DNA of 64,000 nucleotides, taken from the NCBI RefSeq assembly GCF_003820355.1, contig NZ_RPOK01000001.1, positions 646,847 through 710,846 on the forward strand, read 5' to 3'. The DNA comes from Paralteromonas sediminis (GTDB lineage: Bacteria > Pseudomonadota > Gammaproteobacteria > Enterobacterales > Alteromonadaceae). Numbering within the stretch: position 1 is the stretch's first letter; each line of letters starts with the position of its first letter. The position numbers and the translations under genes are program-made. Positions 27,479 through 37,799 of the stretch are shown here, one piece after another. The notes beneath the pieces were generated by a model, which had not been told where the DNA came from, ran no database searches, and worked only from the letters and a program-made list of their open reading frames with translations.

Positions 27479-30400
27479 ATGACATCTAGGAAAAACATAG
27501 GAACTCGTGGCTTAACATGGAGGTGGAGCCTTTATATAGGATTGCTGCTAACAGGCCTTCTATTTGGAATGAAGGCGATGGCACAACAAGTGGGTGAAAT
27601 CGTAGGTAAGGTTACTGGGGCAAATGGTGCTCCACTTGCAGGTGTAACTGTAGAAGCTAAGGGTGATGTGTTACCGAAAGCACGTGTAGCGACATCACGG
27701 GAGAATGGTAGTTTTAGGCTACAGTTATTACCCCCCGGTAATTATGAGGTGACATTTACCTCTACTAATGGTGTAAGTCAGACATTTGCTACGTCTGTTC
27801 TTCTCGATCAGAGAACGCCACTTAATGTGCAGTTGGGTGCTTCAGATGTAGAAAAGGTTGTGGTTTACGGCGAAGCGTTAACGACAGCAACCAATGCAGC
27901 GTTAGGTAATTCATTGAATGCCGAAGCATTGAATTTACTTCCTACCGCAGTTGAATACAGTTCACTCATTCGATTAATGCCTGGGGTTCAGGTAACGTCT
28001 GATAGCGTTCGTGGTCCTAGTGCGGGTGCCAGTGGTCAGGATAATGGCTATAAGTTTGACGGTGCAAACCTGTCAGTTCCTTTGTTCGGAATTTTGGCAT
28101 CATCACCTTCTACGCACGATGTGGCGCATGTTTCAGTAGAACGTGGTGGCGCAAGAGCGGTCGGTTTTAACCGTAATGCTGGTGTTACATTGAATACTGA
28201 AAGTAAATCAGGTACCGATGAATTTAAGGGCGACGTAACCTATCGTTTGCAGAAAGGCTCATGGCAAGCAGATGATGAAGACGGCTTGAGTACCGAAGAT
28301 GATATTGCGTTTATTACAGCGGGCTTCGGTGGTCCTATCATCCCTGAGCAACTTTATTTTTATGGCTCTTACTACACGCGTGATGATTCCAAAGAAAGTG
28401 GCACCAACGCACGTGGTCCTTTACCTGATATCACTAACGAGCGTGAAGAATATTTTGGTAAGTTCACCTGGACGCCAACAGAAGATATCCTGGTAAACGC
28501 CAGTTATCGTACGTCAGAGGTAACGACAACCAACCAGGGAATTGGTACTAATAACCCTGTTTCTACAGCCTTAAACGGAGTTGACGAGTTTGAAGTGTTT
28601 GTGTTTGACGGCTCATGGTTAATCAACGATGATACAACGTTCAACATCTCTTATGCCGATACCAAACAATCAGCAGGTTCGTTTCCTATTAACAACCTTG
28701 GCTTTAGTGGTCAGTCGGGCGACTCATTAAATGTTGCTGACTTGCCTTCTCAAGGTTACTTTGTTGTGCCATCTCTTGAAATCAGAACACCTGCAGACGC
28801 CGCTGAGCAAGCACTGATTGACGCTTACAACGCAGGTGCACAACCGCTTATCGATGCTTATGGTATCAATGGTGAAGCCCTAGGTGGCGTGGGTGCAAAT
28901 TCAACAATTAATGACAATGCGTACCTTGGTGAAACGCTTGAAATTTCACTTGAGCACATCATTGAAACTGATAACTTCACCCATGAACTGTACTTTGGCT
29001 ATCAAGAAGAAGAAGGTTCGGAAGAACTGTTCCGTATTTCTAATGGTTGGGGAACCATCGCCTACTGGGGCGGTATTGACCAAGAAGACGGTAACATCGT
29101 TGCACCTACAGGTGACCCTACGCCAATTGGTACGGTTTATCGTGCGACTGTGCAAACTCGTGGTTTTAGCGCTGGCGGCCTAACGGGTCCACTTGTCTCT
29201 GCGTCTAAGTCAAAAACGTTTGCGTTCAATGATACTATTTACTGGGATGACTGGATTTTTGATGCGGGCTTCCTTATCAGCCAAGATGAAATACTTGGCC
29301 AGGGCCTGCGTCCAGCCAACACCAGTTCGGGTTATGAAGAGGCGCGCGGTGAAACATACGTAATGAAGAAGGTCGATTTTAAAGACACTATTCAGCCGCG
29401 TTTTACGGCAACCTGGAACTACAGTGATACTGCGTCAGCATTCGCAAGTTTTGCGCGCTACAATCCTGCGGTTAGTTCACTTGCGCGTGCGGCGAGCTGG
29501 GACCGTAACACAGGTGGTAGTACTACTTGGGTATATTTTGATGGAAACGGCAATTTCCTAGATTCACAGACTAACGTTTCTTCAACCGGTAAATTGTTTG
29601 TTGACGGCATTAAGCCAAGAACCATGCAAGAATTGATGCTTGGTCACCAAATGGAGTGGAACGATAACTGGACCATCCGCAACCACGTCAGATATCGTCG
29701 CACTTGGAATTTCTGGGAAGATACGCCTAACAATTCGCGTATTGTTTATGATGCAGAGAGCTATCAAGGACGCGTAGCAAGCTTTGCTGATACTTATCCA
29801 GATCTTGTGGCAGCAGCAAATGCTGGTGATTTTGATTCTCCTGATCCTAAAGAGCTGTATATGCCAGTTAATAACTTAATCGGTGAAGGCAGCTACATCA
29901 TTGCTCAGCTGGCAGGTGCATTTAATAAGTACTTAGAAGCCAGTGCAGAGATTGACTACAAGTCTGAAAACTTCTTCTCAACTACCTCTATTGTCTGGAG
30001 CCATTACTACGGTAACTTTGACCAAGACGGCACAACACGCTTCAATAACGATGCGGGTACGTTTATTGGTTCTTCAAATATCGCAGACAGCTGGTATGGG
30101 CAATTATGGGGTAGCTTTACTGAAGGGAACATGCGTGCTGATCGCCGCTGGCAGGTAAAGAGCTTTGGTGCATATCAGCTTCCTTGGAACGCATCACTGG
30201 GCTATTTGGCCTATTGGCAGGCCGGTCATACTTGGGCGCATCAATGGGCAAGTACTTTCTACCTTGAGCCTCGTGGTAGCAGAACGACACCGAGCCACTG
30301 GCAGTTAGATATTAACTACACGCAAAACTTTGCACTCACTGATGATCTAGATCTGAAACTGCGTGTTGATGTATTTAACTTGTTTGACAAGCAAACGGGT

Positions 30401-30499
30401 TATAATCCACAACCTCGCTACAACAGTTCAGAGCTAGGTGTTTATCGTAGCCATGAGAACCCACGCAGAATACAAGCGACCGTGTCGCTAGCGTTCTAA
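27479..30499 (+). CDS. TonB-dependent outer-membrane receptor, Oar-like
   Basis: 1006 residues with a long signal peptide ending MKAMAQQ. After it comes a carboxypeptidase-regulatory-like Ig fold of about 85 residues (GEIVGKVTGANGAPLAGVTV onwards), then a plug domain (SSLIRLMPGVQV, GYKFDGANLSVP) and a large beta-barrel that ends in the terminal aromatic VSLAF. This layout is that of Oar-like TonB receptors, common in Alteromonadales for carbohydrates or peptides. No catabolic genes sit beside it, so the substrate is unknown. The 160-base AT-rich upstream gap (27317-27478) holds a possible -10 GATAAT at 27421. Confidence 0.88.
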   Translation: MTSRKNIGTRGLTWRWSLYIGLLLTGLLFGMKAMAQQVGEIVGKVTGANGAPLAGVTVEAKGDVLPKARVATSRENGSFRLQLLPPGNYEVTFTSTNGVSQTFATSVLLDQRTPLNVQLGASDVEKVVVYGEALTTATNAALGNSLNAEALNLLPTAVEYSSLIRLMPGVQVTSDSVRGPSAGASGQDNGYKFDGANLSVPLFGILASSPSTHDVAHVSVERGGARAVGFNRNAGVTLNTESKSGTDEFKGDVTYRLQKGSWQADDEDGLSTEDDIAFITAGFGGPIIPEQLYFYGSYYTRDDSKESGTNARGPLPDITNEREEYFGKFTWTPTEDILVNASYRTSEVTTTNQGIGTNNPVSTALNGVDEFEVFVFDGSWLINDDTTFNISYADTKQSAGSFPINNLGFSGQSGDSLNVADLPSQGYFVVPSLEIRTPADAAEQALIDAYNAGAQPLIDAYGINGEALGGVGANSTINDNAYLGETLEISLEHIIETDNFTHELYFGYQEEEGSEELFRISNGWGTIAYWGGIDQEDGNIVAPTGDPTPIGTVYRATVQTRGFSAGGLTGPLVSASKSKTFAFNDTIYWDDWIFDAGFLISQDEILGQGLRPANTSSGYEEARGETYVMKKVDFKDTIQPRFTATWNYSDTASAFASFARYNPAVSSLARAASWDRNTGGSTTWVYFDGNGNFLDSQTNVSSTGKLFVDGIKPRTMQELMLGHQMEWNDNWTIRNHVRYRRTWNFWEDTPNNSRIVYDAESYQGRVASFADTYPDLVAAANAGDFDSPDPKELYMPVNNLIGEGSYIIAQLAGAFNKYLEASAEIDYKSENFFSTTSIVWSHYYGNFDQDGTTRFNNDAGTFIGSSNIADSWYGQLWGSFTEGNMRADRRWQVKSFGAYQLPWNASLGYLAYWQAGHTWAHQWASTFYLEPRGSRTTPSHWQLDINYTQNFALTDDLDLKLRVDVFNLFDKQTGYNPQPRYNSSELGVYRSHENPRRIQATVSLAF

Positions 30500-30516
30500 G
30501 TCGTGCTTTAAACACA

Positions 30517-30553
30517 ACAAAAACCTCGGCTTACCAGCCGAGGTTTTTTTTAT
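30517..30553. terminator. Bidirectional Rho-independent terminator
   Basis: AAACCTCGGCT / AGCCGAGGTTT with loop TACC, flanked by A-runs on the left and T-runs on the right, so it works for both the TonB receptor transcript and the converging spoVR transcript. Confidence 0.92.
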
Positions 30554-30569
30554 TAAGCGCTAAACTTTT

Positions 30570-32072
30570 CTATAGACTAGCGTCAGTATTTGATTGGCAG
30601 CTGGCCAAATGAATGACTGATCCGTCGGCATTTTCCTGTTCTAAATGAACGTCAAATTTCCACAATTGATGTAGGTGTTTAAGTACTTCTTCTTTGGAAT
30701 TAGCCAGGGGCCTTTCGTTTTGAGAGTAGTATCTCAAGGTAAGTGAACGGTCGCCGCGAACATCAACATTGTAAACCTGAATGTTGGGTTCAAGATTACT
30801 CAAATTATATTGTGCTGAGAGCTGTTCCCGAATATCTCTGTATCCTAATTCGTCGTGTATTGCAGACACACTGATGAAAGATTGTTTAGTATCGTCTTCA
30901 ATAGAAAATAATTTGAAGTCTCGAATAATTTTTGGCGACAAGAATTGGCTCACAAAGCTTTCATCCTTAAAGTTTTCCATCGCAAAGTGCAGCGTATCAA
31001 GCCAGTTAGCCCCAGCCATCTTACCGAACCAAGCTTTGTCTTCCTCGGTGGGATTCTCGCAAATACGTTTTATGTCCATAAACATATTAAACCCAAGTGC
31101 GTACGGGTTAATCCCGGAAAAATACGGACTGTTGTAGTCGGGCTGCGCGATTACTGCACTATGGGAATGTAAAAACTCAAGCATGAAACGATCTGTTACT
31201 TTGCCTTCGTCATAAAGGGTGTTGAGTAAGTGATAGTGCCAGAAACACGCCCAGCCTTCGTTCATGACCTGCGTTTGTTTTTGCGGATAAAAATACTGGG
31301 ATACTTTGCGTACAATACGCACAAGTTCGCGTTGCCAAGGTTCGAGCAATGGAGCGTGTTTTTCTATGAAATAAAGAATGTTTTCCTGAGGCTCTTGTGG
31401 AAAACGACTTTTTTGATGATGCGCTTGCTTTTGGCCTTTAGGCAGAGTTCGCCACAGGTCATTCACCTGTGATTGCAGGTATCTTTCCCGCTCTTCCTGA
31501 CGGTGCTTTTCCTCTTGAATGGAGAGTTTGGGCGGCCTTTTATAACGATCAACGCCATAGTTCATGAGCGCGTGACACGCATCCAACGTATGCTCGACTT
31601 CATCAACGCCATGCTTTTCTTCGCATTTGGCCACATAGTCCCGGGCAAACACTAAGTAGTCAATAATGGCCTTTGCATCGGTCCAGGTCTTAAATAGATA
31701 GTTGTTCTTAAAAAATGAGTTGTGGCCATAACAGGCATGCGCTATCACTAAGGCTTGCATAGTGATGGTGTTCTCTTCCATCAAATAGGCAATACAAGGG
31801 TCTGAGTTGATGACAATCTCATAGGCCAAGCCCATGTTGCCGCGCTTATAGTGTTGTTCCGTATGAATAAACTTTTTGCCAAAAGACCAGTGCGAATAAT
31901 TAATTGGCATACCGATGCTTGCATAGGCATCCATCATTTGTTCGGCTGTAATTACCTCAATTTGGTTTGGATAGGTGGTAAGTCTAAAACGTTCTGCAAG
32001 CGCTGCAATTTCTAAATCGTACTCTTGTAATAGCGCAAAGGTCCACTCTGGACCATCATCCAAAAGGCTCAC
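30570..32072 (-). CDS. ycgB: SpoVR-family protein (YcgB)
   Basis: 500 residues from GTG 32072; the GTG overlaps the yeaH stop (GTGA) and has GGAG eight bases upstream, which fixes this start. An open extension to 32165 lies inside yeaH and is not conserved. Very close to E. coli YcgB throughout, with [55 protein letters not shown] and [20 protein letters not shown]. The His/Glu-rich core suggests a metal site. Biochemical role unknown; in enterics the prkA-yeaH-ycgB set is stress and starvation induced. Confidence 0.95.
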   Translation of the reverse strand: MSLLDDGPEWTFALLQEYDLEIAALAERFRLTTYPNQIEVITAEQMMDAYASIGMPINYSHWSFGKKFIHTEQHYKRGNMGLAYEIVINSDPCIAYLMEENTITMQALVIAHACYGHNSFFKNNYLFKTWTDAKAIIDYLVFARDYVAKCEEKHGVDEVEHTLDACHALMNYGVDRYKRPPKLSIQEEKHRQEERERYLQSQVNDLWRTLPKGQKQAHHQKSRFPQEPQENILYFIEKHAPLLEPWQRELVRIVRKVSQYFYPQKQTQVMNEGWACFWHYHLLNTLYDEGKVTDRFMLEFLHSHSAVIAQPDYNSPYFSGINPYALGFNMFMDIKRICENPTEEDKAWFGKMAGANWLDTLHFAMENFKDESFVSQFLSPKIIRDFKLFSIEDDTKQSFISVSAIHDELGYRDIREQLSAQYNLSNLEPNIQVYNVDVRGDRSLTLRYYSQNERPLANSKEEVLKHLHQLWKFDVHLEQENADGSVIHLASCQSNTDASL

Positions 32073-33346
32073 GCTGTTTTCTCCGTGTTTGCTGTAAACA
32101 ACTCTCTGAATACGGGATAAATATCGTTGACAGACACTATGTGTTTGCAGACGAAGCTGTCCCACTCTGACTCAAGCTTCTGATATTCACGCCATAAACT
32201 TTGATGCTGCCTTTCAGTGATTTCTATGTAGGCGTAGTAACGTGTTACAGGCAGAATGGCTTGCTCCAGTATTTGTTTGCACAGGGGTGAGTCATCTGCC
32301 CAGTTGTCACCGTCGGAAGCCTGTGCAGCATAGATGTTCCAATCTGCAGGGCTGTAGCGGTCTTTTACAATCTCATCCATCAACTTCAGTGCACTGCTCA
32401 CAATGGTGCCACCCGTTTCCTGAGAATAAAAAAAGGTTTGTTCATCGACTTCTTTGGCTTGGGTGTGATGGCGAATATAGACGACGTCCACATTTTCATA
32501 GCGCCGTGTTAAGAACAAATAGAGCAAAATATAGAAGCGCTTGGCCATTTCCTTGGTCGCCTGATCCATAGAGCCAGACACATCCATTAGGCAAAACATC
32601 ACCGCCTGGCTGCTTGGAACTGGGCGCTTGGCATAGTTCTTAAATCGCAGGTCAAAGGTATCAATAAAGGGCACTTTATCTATGCGTTTATTAAGCTCAG
32701 CGATGGCTTCGTCTAGTTGTTCAATGGCCAGTGCATTGTCATGAGGATCGTCGATCAGTGCCTGGCGCTTTTCTTCTAATTCACGTAATTCACGGCGCGA
32801 GCCAGCCGTCATGGCGATTCGCCTGGCCATAGCACCTTTCAGCGAACGAACAATGTCAAGATTACTGGGGACACCTTCGGTTTGATAGCCTGCACGGTAC
32901 GTTTCGTATTGCGTGAGGGTATCAAAGTGGGTGGCCTGAAGGTTAGGCAGTGCCAAGTCGTCAAACAGCAGGTCGAGGTATTCGTCTTTACTGAGAGAAA
33001 AGACAAAATCATCTTCGCCTTCTCCACTGTCACTGGCATCGCCGTCACCGGAGCCTTGTCCTTGCCCGCCAGGAGGGCGCTCAATTTTGTCGCCTCGCGT
33101 AAACTGGTCATTGCCGGGGAGCACCCGTTTTTGCACGCCACCCTGACCGGTGTGAAAAATGGGCTCTGAGATATCCCGTTTAGGAATACTGATCTCTTCA
33201 CCAGAATCAACATCGGTTACTGAGCGTTGGCCAACACCTTCTGATACTGAGCGCTTTATCTGTTGTTTATAACGGCGAATAAAGCGCTGCCGGTTGACGG
33301 TTGATTTACCTTTGCTGTTCAGGCGTCTGTCTATAAAATGCGACAT
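32069..33346 (-). CDS. yeaH: YeaH/YhbH-family VWA-like protein (DUF444)
   Basis: 425 residues. The basic N-terminus (residues 1-40, rich in Arg and Lys) and a Gly/Asp-rich linker around residues 80-115 precede a von Willebrand A-like fold, whose MIDAS-type DVSGSM follows MFCLM at about residue 250. By family it partners the PrkA kinase and SpoVR; DUF444 proteins have no established reaction. Fifteen bases after prkA and overlapping spoVR by 4 bases, so all three are one operon. Confidence 0.93.
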   Translation of the reverse strand: MSHFIDRRLNSKGKSTVNRQRFIRRYKQQIKRSVSEGVGQRSVTDVDSGEEISIPKRDISEPIFHTGQGGVQKRVLPGNDQFTRGDKIERPPGGQGQGSGDGDASDSGEGEDDFVFSLSKDEYLDLLFDDLALPNLQATHFDTLTQYETYRAGYQTEGVPSNLDIVRSLKGAMARRIAMTAGSRRELRELEEKRQALIDDPHDNALAIEQLDEAIAELNKRIDKVPFIDTFDLRFKNYAKRPVPSSQAVMFCLMDVSGSMDQATKEMAKRFYILLYLFLTRRYENVDVVYIRHHTQAKEVDEQTFFYSQETGGTIVSSALKLMDEIVKDRYSPADWNIYAAQASDGDNWADDSPLCKQILEQAILPVTRYYAYIEITERQHQSLWREYQKLESEWDSFVCKHIVSVNDIYPVFRELFTANTEKTA

Positions 33347-33361
33347 ACCGCAGCGCCTCTG

Positions 33362-35284
33362 TTATGACGCTTTGCGAACGCGTAAATACCATTCACAAAG
33401 CAAACGTACCTGACGACTGGTGTAGCCTTTTTCCGTCATTCGTTTTACGAAGTCGTCGTGTTTTTTCTGATCTTCTTTTGAAGATTTTGTATTGAATGAA
33501 ATAACAGGCAACAAATCTTCTGTGTTAGAAAACATTTTCTTTTCTATGACAGTTCGCAGTTTCTCATAACTGGTCCACGCGGGGTTTTTGCCTGCATTAT
33601 TTGCTCTAGCACGCAGTACAAAGTTGACAATTTCATTCCTGAAGTCCTTGGGGTTGCTAATGCCCGCAGGCTTCTCTGTCTTTTCGAGTTCGGCGTTTAA
33701 CGCGGCACGATCGAACAGCTGGCCCGTTTCGGGGTCGCGGTATTCCTGATCCTGTATCCAAAAATCTGCATAAGTGACGTAGCGGTCAAACAGGTTTTGA
33801 CCGTATTCTGAATAAGACTCTAAATAGGCAGTCTGGATTTCTTTGCCGATAAACTCTACATAGCGTGGAATTAAATACCCTTTCAGGTGTTCACGATAAC
33901 GCTCAGCGAGATCGGCAGGAAACTGCTCGCGCTCGATTTGCTTTTCCAGCACATAAAACAAATGTACGGGATTGGCTGCCACTTCCTGATGATCAAAGTT
34001 AAACACCCTCGACAGTATCTTAAATGCGAAGCGTGTAGATAGGCCTTCCATGCCTTCGTCAACACCCGCATAGTCGCGATACTCCTGATAGGACTTGGCT
34101 TTTGGGTCGGTGTCTTTCAGACTTTCGCCATTGTATACCCGCATTTTAGAGTAAATGGACGAGTTTTCAGGCATTTTTAAACGCGAGAGTACGCTGAATT
34201 GCGCAAGTAGCTCCAGTGTATCTGGTGCACAGGGCGCGTTGTGTAATTCACTGTTTTCCAAAAGCTTTTCATAAATGCTAATTTCTTCCGATACCCGCAA
34301 ACAATAGGGCACTTTTACAATATAAACACGGTCCAGAAAGGCTTCGTTGTTCTTGTTATTTCTAAATGTTTGCCACTCAGACTCATTGGAGTGCGCCAGA
34401 ATTAAGCCATCATAGGGCAGGGCAGCAAACCCCTCTGTTGGATTGTAGTTACCCTCTTGGGTGGCGGTAAGTAATGGATGTAGCACCTTTATGGGGGCCT
34501 TAAACATTTCAACAAATTCCATTAAGCCCTGATTCGCTTTACACAAGGAGCCTGAATAACTGTAGGCGTCGGGGTCATTTTGTGCATACGTTTCGAGTTT
34601 GCGGATGTCGACTTTACCCACAAGGGAAGAAATATCCTGGTTATTTTCGTCACCCGGCTCCGTTTTGGCTATGCCCTGTTGATCGAGCACTGACGGATAG
34701 ATTTTAACTACCTTAAATTTGCTAATATCACCTTGATACTCATGCAAGCGTTTTCTTGCCCAAGGTGACATGATGGTTTTCATGTAACGACGTTCAATAC
34801 CGTATTCTTTCTCAAGTATCTTACCGTCTTCATTAACATCAAACAGGCACAAAGGATGGTCGTTAACCGGTGAGCCTTTGAGTACATAGATAGGTACTTT
34901 CTGCATCAATTCCTTTAGTCGCTCTGATAACGATGACTTACCGCCTCCCACTGGGCCTAACAAATACAAGATTTGTTTTTTTTCTTCCAGCCCCTGCGCG
35001 GCGTGTTTGAGATAAGCGACAATTTGCTCGATGGCTTCTTCCATACCATAAAACTCGTGGAAGGCAGGGTAGCGAGCGATTACACGGTTTGAAAATATTC
35101 GACTTAGCGTCGGATCATTGGCAGTGTCTACCATTTCTGGCTCGCCGATTGCTTCTAACAAGCGTTCAGCGGCGTTTGCATAAGCCATTGGGTCGGACTT
35201 ACACAGGTTGAGAAACTCCTGTAATGTATATTCTTCTTCTTGCCTTTCCTCGTAACGTTGTTGGTAGTGATCAAAAATACCCAT
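33362..35284 (-). CDS. yeaG: PrkA-type serine protein kinase / AAA+ protein (YeaG)
   Basis: 640 residues, full length. An AAA+ domain with Walker A GPVGGGKSS (residues 110-118) and the VNEDGKILEKEYGIERRY segment is followed by a C-terminal PrkA kinase-like domain (from about 420). GGGGAAG-type ribosome-binding site before the ATG. In E. coli YeaG helps adaptation to prolonged nitrogen starvation, and B. subtilis PrkA has been reported as kinase or Lon-like protease; the true activity is debated. First gene of the prkA-yeaH-spoVR operon. Confidence 0.95.
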   Translation of the reverse strand: MGIFDHYQQRYEERQEEEYTLQEFLNLCKSDPMAYANAAERLLEAIGEPEMVDTANDPTLSRIFSNRVIARYPAFHEFYGMEEAIEQIVAYLKHAAQGLEEKKQILYLLGPVGGGKSSLSERLKELMQKVPIYVLKGSPVNDHPLCLFDVNEDGKILEKEYGIERRYMKTIMSPWARKRLHEYQGDISKFKVVKIYPSVLDQQGIAKTEPGDENNQDISSLVGKVDIRKLETYAQNDPDAYSYSGSLCKANQGLMEFVEMFKAPIKVLHPLLTATQEGNYNPTEGFAALPYDGLILAHSNESEWQTFRNNKNNEAFLDRVYIVKVPYCLRVSEEISIYEKLLENSELHNAPCAPDTLELLAQFSVLSRLKMPENSSIYSKMRVYNGESLKDTDPKAKSYQEYRDYAGVDEGMEGLSTRFAFKILSRVFNFDHQEVAANPVHLFYVLEKQIEREQFPADLAERYREHLKGYLIPRYVEFIGKEIQTAYLESYSEYGQNLFDRYVTYADFWIQDQEYRDPETGQLFDRAALNAELEKTEKPAGISNPKDFRNEIVNFVLRARANNAGKNPAWTSYEKLRTVIEKKMFSNTEDLLPVISFNTKSSKEDQKKHDDFVKRMTEKGYTSRQVRLLCEWYLRVRKAS

Positions 35285-35431
35285 GAATGCTTCCCCTTGA
35301 ATTTAACGGTCTCCCGTTAATTTAAGCGTAGACGCTATCCGTAAAATTTCGATGGTATTTAGCGCAAATAATTCATTTTTAATGTGAAAAACTTGTACGT
35401 GAATCTATACGAGTGCTTTTAATACAGGCTT
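35285..35431 (-). promoter_or_regulatory. Upstream region of prkA with a perfect palindrome
   Basis: TTAACGG / CCGTTAA with loop TCTC (35303-35320) lies six bases upstream of the prkA ribosome-binding site and would sit in the mRNA leader. I looked for a sigma-54 -24/-12 element and saw none. No second gene is present in this gap. Confidence 0.45.
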
Positions 35432-35716
35432 TTAAGAGGTGCGCTTTGAGTGAGAGGATGTGGCATCAGCTTCCCGTTTTACCCAAATAAAAGTCAGGTA
35501 CATTTTGGTTGGGATAGACATAATCATGCCGATGGCGACAAAGGCTGCGCTGACGATAATACCGGTTACCCCTAAATCTTCCATGGTGTCACTGAAGTTG
35601 TGAAGATAAATACCAATTAAAATAAACGCTATACCGGTACACATGACCAGTTTCAGTGTGAGAAGCAAAGATTTATTATTCATCACAGAGTTGTTTACTA
35701 ATGAATATAAAATCAT
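35432..35716 (-). CDS. Small membrane protein of unknown function
   Basis: 94 residues from ATG 35716 (GGGG upstream), or 83 from ATG 35683. Two hydrophobic segments (about residues 20-40 and 50-72) are joined by a short polar loop with NFSDTMEDLG, and a basic/Ser-rich tail ends in HSKRTS. No family recognised. Downstream of sodB on the same strand but separated from it by a terminator. Confidence 0.6.
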   Translation of the reverse strand: MILYSLVNNSVMNNKSLLLTLKLVMCTGIAFILIGIYLHNFSDTMEDLGVTGIIVSAAFVAIGMIMSIPTKMYLTFIWVKREADATSSHSKRTS

Positions 35717-35782
35717 CCTACCCCAACAGTGATAGGATGCTTTGATCAGGATCAGTGTGCTCTTCGACAGTGTCTAATGAGG

Positions 35783-35816
35783 CAAAAAAAAGAGCACATG
35801 ATGCGCTCTTTTTAAA
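35783..35816 (-). terminator. Terminator after sodB
   Basis: Read on the minus strand: AAAAGAGCGCAT / ATGTGCTCTTTT with one G-T wobble, followed by a run of T. Ends the sodB message. Confidence 0.8.
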
Positions 35817-35830
35817 GGTTTGTGTGCAGA

Positions 35831-36415
35831 TTAGGCTGCGAAGTTCTCGTTGGCAAAGTCCCAGTTGATCAAAGACCAGAAGCCTTCCAGGTACTTAGGA
35901 CGTAGATTGCGATAGTCGATGTAGTAGGCGTGCTCCCATAAATCAACAGTCATGAGTGGCGTTACGCCTTCTTCTGTTAGTGGGGTAGCAGCATTGCTGG
36001 TGTTTACAATATCCAAAGAACCGTCTGCAGTTTTTACTAACCAAGTCCAGCTTGAGCCAAAGTTGTTTACCGCCTTATCGTTGAAGGCAGCCTTAAAGTC
36101 TTCAAACGAACCCCACTTAGCATTGATAGCATCGGCGATAGCACCTGTAGGTTCACCGCCACCGTTCGGGCTAAGGCTGTGCCAGTAGAAGGTGTGGTTC
36201 CAGATTTGAGCTGCATTGTTGAACACACCGCCCGAAGAAGTTTTTACTATCTCTTCCAGGCTTTTGTTTTCCATATCAGTACCTTCTACCAAGCCATTTA
36301 GCTTGGTCACATAGGTATTGTGGTGCTTGCCATAATGATACTCGAGGGTTTCCGCTGAAATATGCGGCTCTAGCGCGTTTTTTTCGTACGGTAATGCTGG
36401 AAGTTCAAAAGCCAT
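35831..36415 (-). CDS. sodB: Superoxide dismutase, Fe type
   Basis: 194 residues from ATG 36415, with GGAG upstream; an in-frame ATG at 36427 overlaps that site. The N-terminus [19 protein letters not shown], the metal ligands in [18 protein letters not shown] and DLWEHAYY, and the active-site glutamine in [10 protein letters not shown] fit iron-dependent SodB of gammaproteobacteria. It removes superoxide in the cytoplasm. It lies next to grxD, divergently transcribed, as in many gammaproteobacteria. Confidence 0.95.
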   Translation of the reverse strand: MAFELPALPYEKNALEPHISAETLEYHYGKHHNTYVTKLNGLVEGTDMENKSLEEIVKTSSGGVFNNAAQIWNHTFYWHSLSPNGGGEPTGAIADAINAKWGSFEDFKAAFNDKAVNNFGSSWTWLVKTADGSLDIVNTSNAATPLTEEGVTPLMTVDLWEHAYYIDYRNLRPKYLEGFWSLINWDFANENFAA

Positions 36416-36618
36416 AATGGTCTCCATGATGTTTATAAAAGGTACAACGTCGATCCGTAGTCAACGCCTTAGCGTATTGTTGCATTAGGATATAGGGACT
36501 ATTACTGGTTTATGCAACAAGAAGATCGGTATTTTTGTTGATTTTCTTTTTTCTTATCCTTGAAAATGAAAGTACTTAAACCCACTTTATTAAAATTGTA
36601 AGCAGTTACGAGGCCACC

Positions 36619-36981
36619 ATGGAACAAACAGATACACAAAGTACCGTAGACAGAATTAAACAGCAAATCAGTGAGAACCCTATTCTGCTTTATATGAAAG
36701 GGTCCCCCAAGCTGCCAAATTGTGGTTTCTCTGCGCAGGCTTCTCAGGCCATTATGTCTTGTGGAGAGCCCTTTGCCTATGTCGATATTTTGCAGAATCC
36801 AGACATTCGCTCAGAGCTGCCAAAATATGCGAACTGGCCTACGTTTCCACAGCTGTGGGTTGAAGGTGAACTGATTGGCGGATGTGACATTATTCTCGAA
36901 ATGTTCCAGCAGGGCGAATTGCAGCCTTTAATAAAAGAAACCGCTGAAAAACACAAAGTGGATGAAGACAACGCTGAATAG
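36619..36981 (+). CDS. grxD: Monothiol glutaredoxin Grx4
   Basis: 120 residues with the monothiol active site CGFS in LPNCGFSAQA, the cis-proline segment NWPTFPQLWVEGELIGGCDII, and a C-terminal acidic tail. Grx4 binds a [2Fe-2S] cluster with glutathione and hands it to targets, linking iron sensing and Fe-S assembly. GAGG ribosome-binding site upstream; a strong terminator follows. Confidence 0.95.
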   Translation: MEQTDTQSTVDRIKQQISENPILLYMKGSPKLPNCGFSAQASQAIMSCGEPFAYVDILQNPDIRSELPKYANWPTFPQLWVEGELIGGCDIILEMFQQGELQPLIKETAEKHKVDEDNAE

Positions 36982-37000
36982 CGTTCATCCTCGACCAAAT

Positions 37001-37036
37001 CAAACCCGATAACATGATGTTGTCGGGTTTTTTTTG
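37001..37036 (+). terminator. Rho-independent terminator after grxD
   Basis: AACCCGATAAC / GTTGTCGGGTT around ATGAT, then eight T. Confidence 0.9.
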
Positions 37037-37122
37037 CATAAAAATAACTTGCAAATAATGCTGTATAAATATACAGCTTTTACGCTGTTTATGCTAATAA
37101 ATTAACGTAAAAAGGAAAAGTT

Positions 37123-37500
37123 ATGATTGGTTATGTCACAGTTGGAACGAATGATTTGCCAAAAGCAGTAGCGTTTTATGATGCGCTGTTCTCCGATATC
37201 GGTGCCGGGCGTTTTATGGAGTCAGAAACCTTTGTTGCCTGGGCCAGTTCGCCGGATAAGTCTGCTTTTAGCGTCACTAAACCTTTTGACGGCAATGCTG
37301 CTTCTGTGGGTAATGGTGTCATGGTGGCCTTTGAACTGGATGCGCCAGAAAAAGTAGATGCAATGTATGCTAAAGCAATATCTTTGGGGGCCGCTGATGA
37401 AGGAAAGCCGGGCCCAAGAGGGGATGGCTTTTATGCTGGCTATTTTCGTGATTTAGACGGCAATAAACTAAATTTCTTTTATATGCCTCAACCTGTTTAA
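37123..37500 (+). CDS. VOC-family (glyoxalase-like) protein
   Basis: 125 residues, two beta-alpha-beta-beta-beta half-modules starting MIGYVTVGTNDLPKAVAFYDALF and, in the second half, a conserved GFYAGYFRDLDGNKLNFFYM. AAGGA ribosome-binding site seven bases upstream. It resembles the small YaeR/PhnB-type VOC proteins rather than GloA. Substrate unknown. Metal ligands are not all obvious, so enzymatic activity is uncertain. Confidence 0.75.
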   Translation: MIGYVTVGTNDLPKAVAFYDALFSDIGAGRFMESETFVAWASSPDKSAFSVTKPFDGNAASVGNGVMVAFELDAPEKVDAMYAKAISLGAADEGKPGPRGDGFYAGYFRDLDGNKLNFFYMPQPV

Positions 37501-37545
37501 ATTGTATTGTTGAGACAGAGACGATGCAGCAGTGTCGTCTTTTAT

Positions 37546-37740
37546 TCAGCTGACTTCTTTAAAAAGACTATCGTCGATGATAGTGGTGTCGATGACTTGC
37601 TGTGCCATTTGAATGCATTTTCCGCACTGAGAACCCACATTAAGATGCGCGCGCAGCTCCCGAAGGTTTCCTACGCCCTGTGTATTAACCGCCTCGCGGA
37701 TTTGTGAATCTGTTACGCCGTAACACATACACACATACAT
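37546..37740 (-). CDS. bfd: Bacterioferritin-associated ferredoxin
   Basis: 64 residues with cysteines MYVCMC near the N-terminus and SQCGKC in the second half, the four ligands of the Bfd [2Fe-2S] cluster, in the order CxC...CxxC. Bfd reduces bacterioferritin so that stored iron can leave when iron is short. The start is clear at ATG 37740; no bacterioferritin gene is in the window. A Fur-like site lies upstream. Confidence 0.93.
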   Translation of the reverse strand: MYVCMCYGVTDSQIREAVNTQGVGNLRELRAHLNVGSQCGKCIQMAQQVIDTTIIDDSLFKEVS

Positions 37741-37776
37741 ATACGTCAGCTCGCTCAGTAATCATTTCTCAACTGC

Positions 37777-37799
37777 AAATGATAATAGTTGTTATTAAC
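37777..37799. promoter_or_regulatory. Fur-like iron box upstream of bfd
   Basis: AATGATAATAGTTGTTATTAA has the GATAAT / TATTA inverted arrangement of a Fur operator. It lies 40 bases upstream of bfd, which is Fur-repressed in many bacteria, and about 140 bases before the peroxiredoxin gene on the other side. Match judged by eye against the 19-base Fur consensus. Confidence 0.5.

Noticed and set aside
32073-32165. 31-codon N-terminal extension of SpoVR
   Set aside because: Lies inside yeaH in another frame; GTG 32072 has a good ribosome-binding site and matches the family start.
35285-35431. Sigma-54 promoter of prkA
   Set aside because: Looked for the TGGC-N8-TTGC pattern on the minus strand because E. 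coli yeaGH responds to nitrogen control; none seen.
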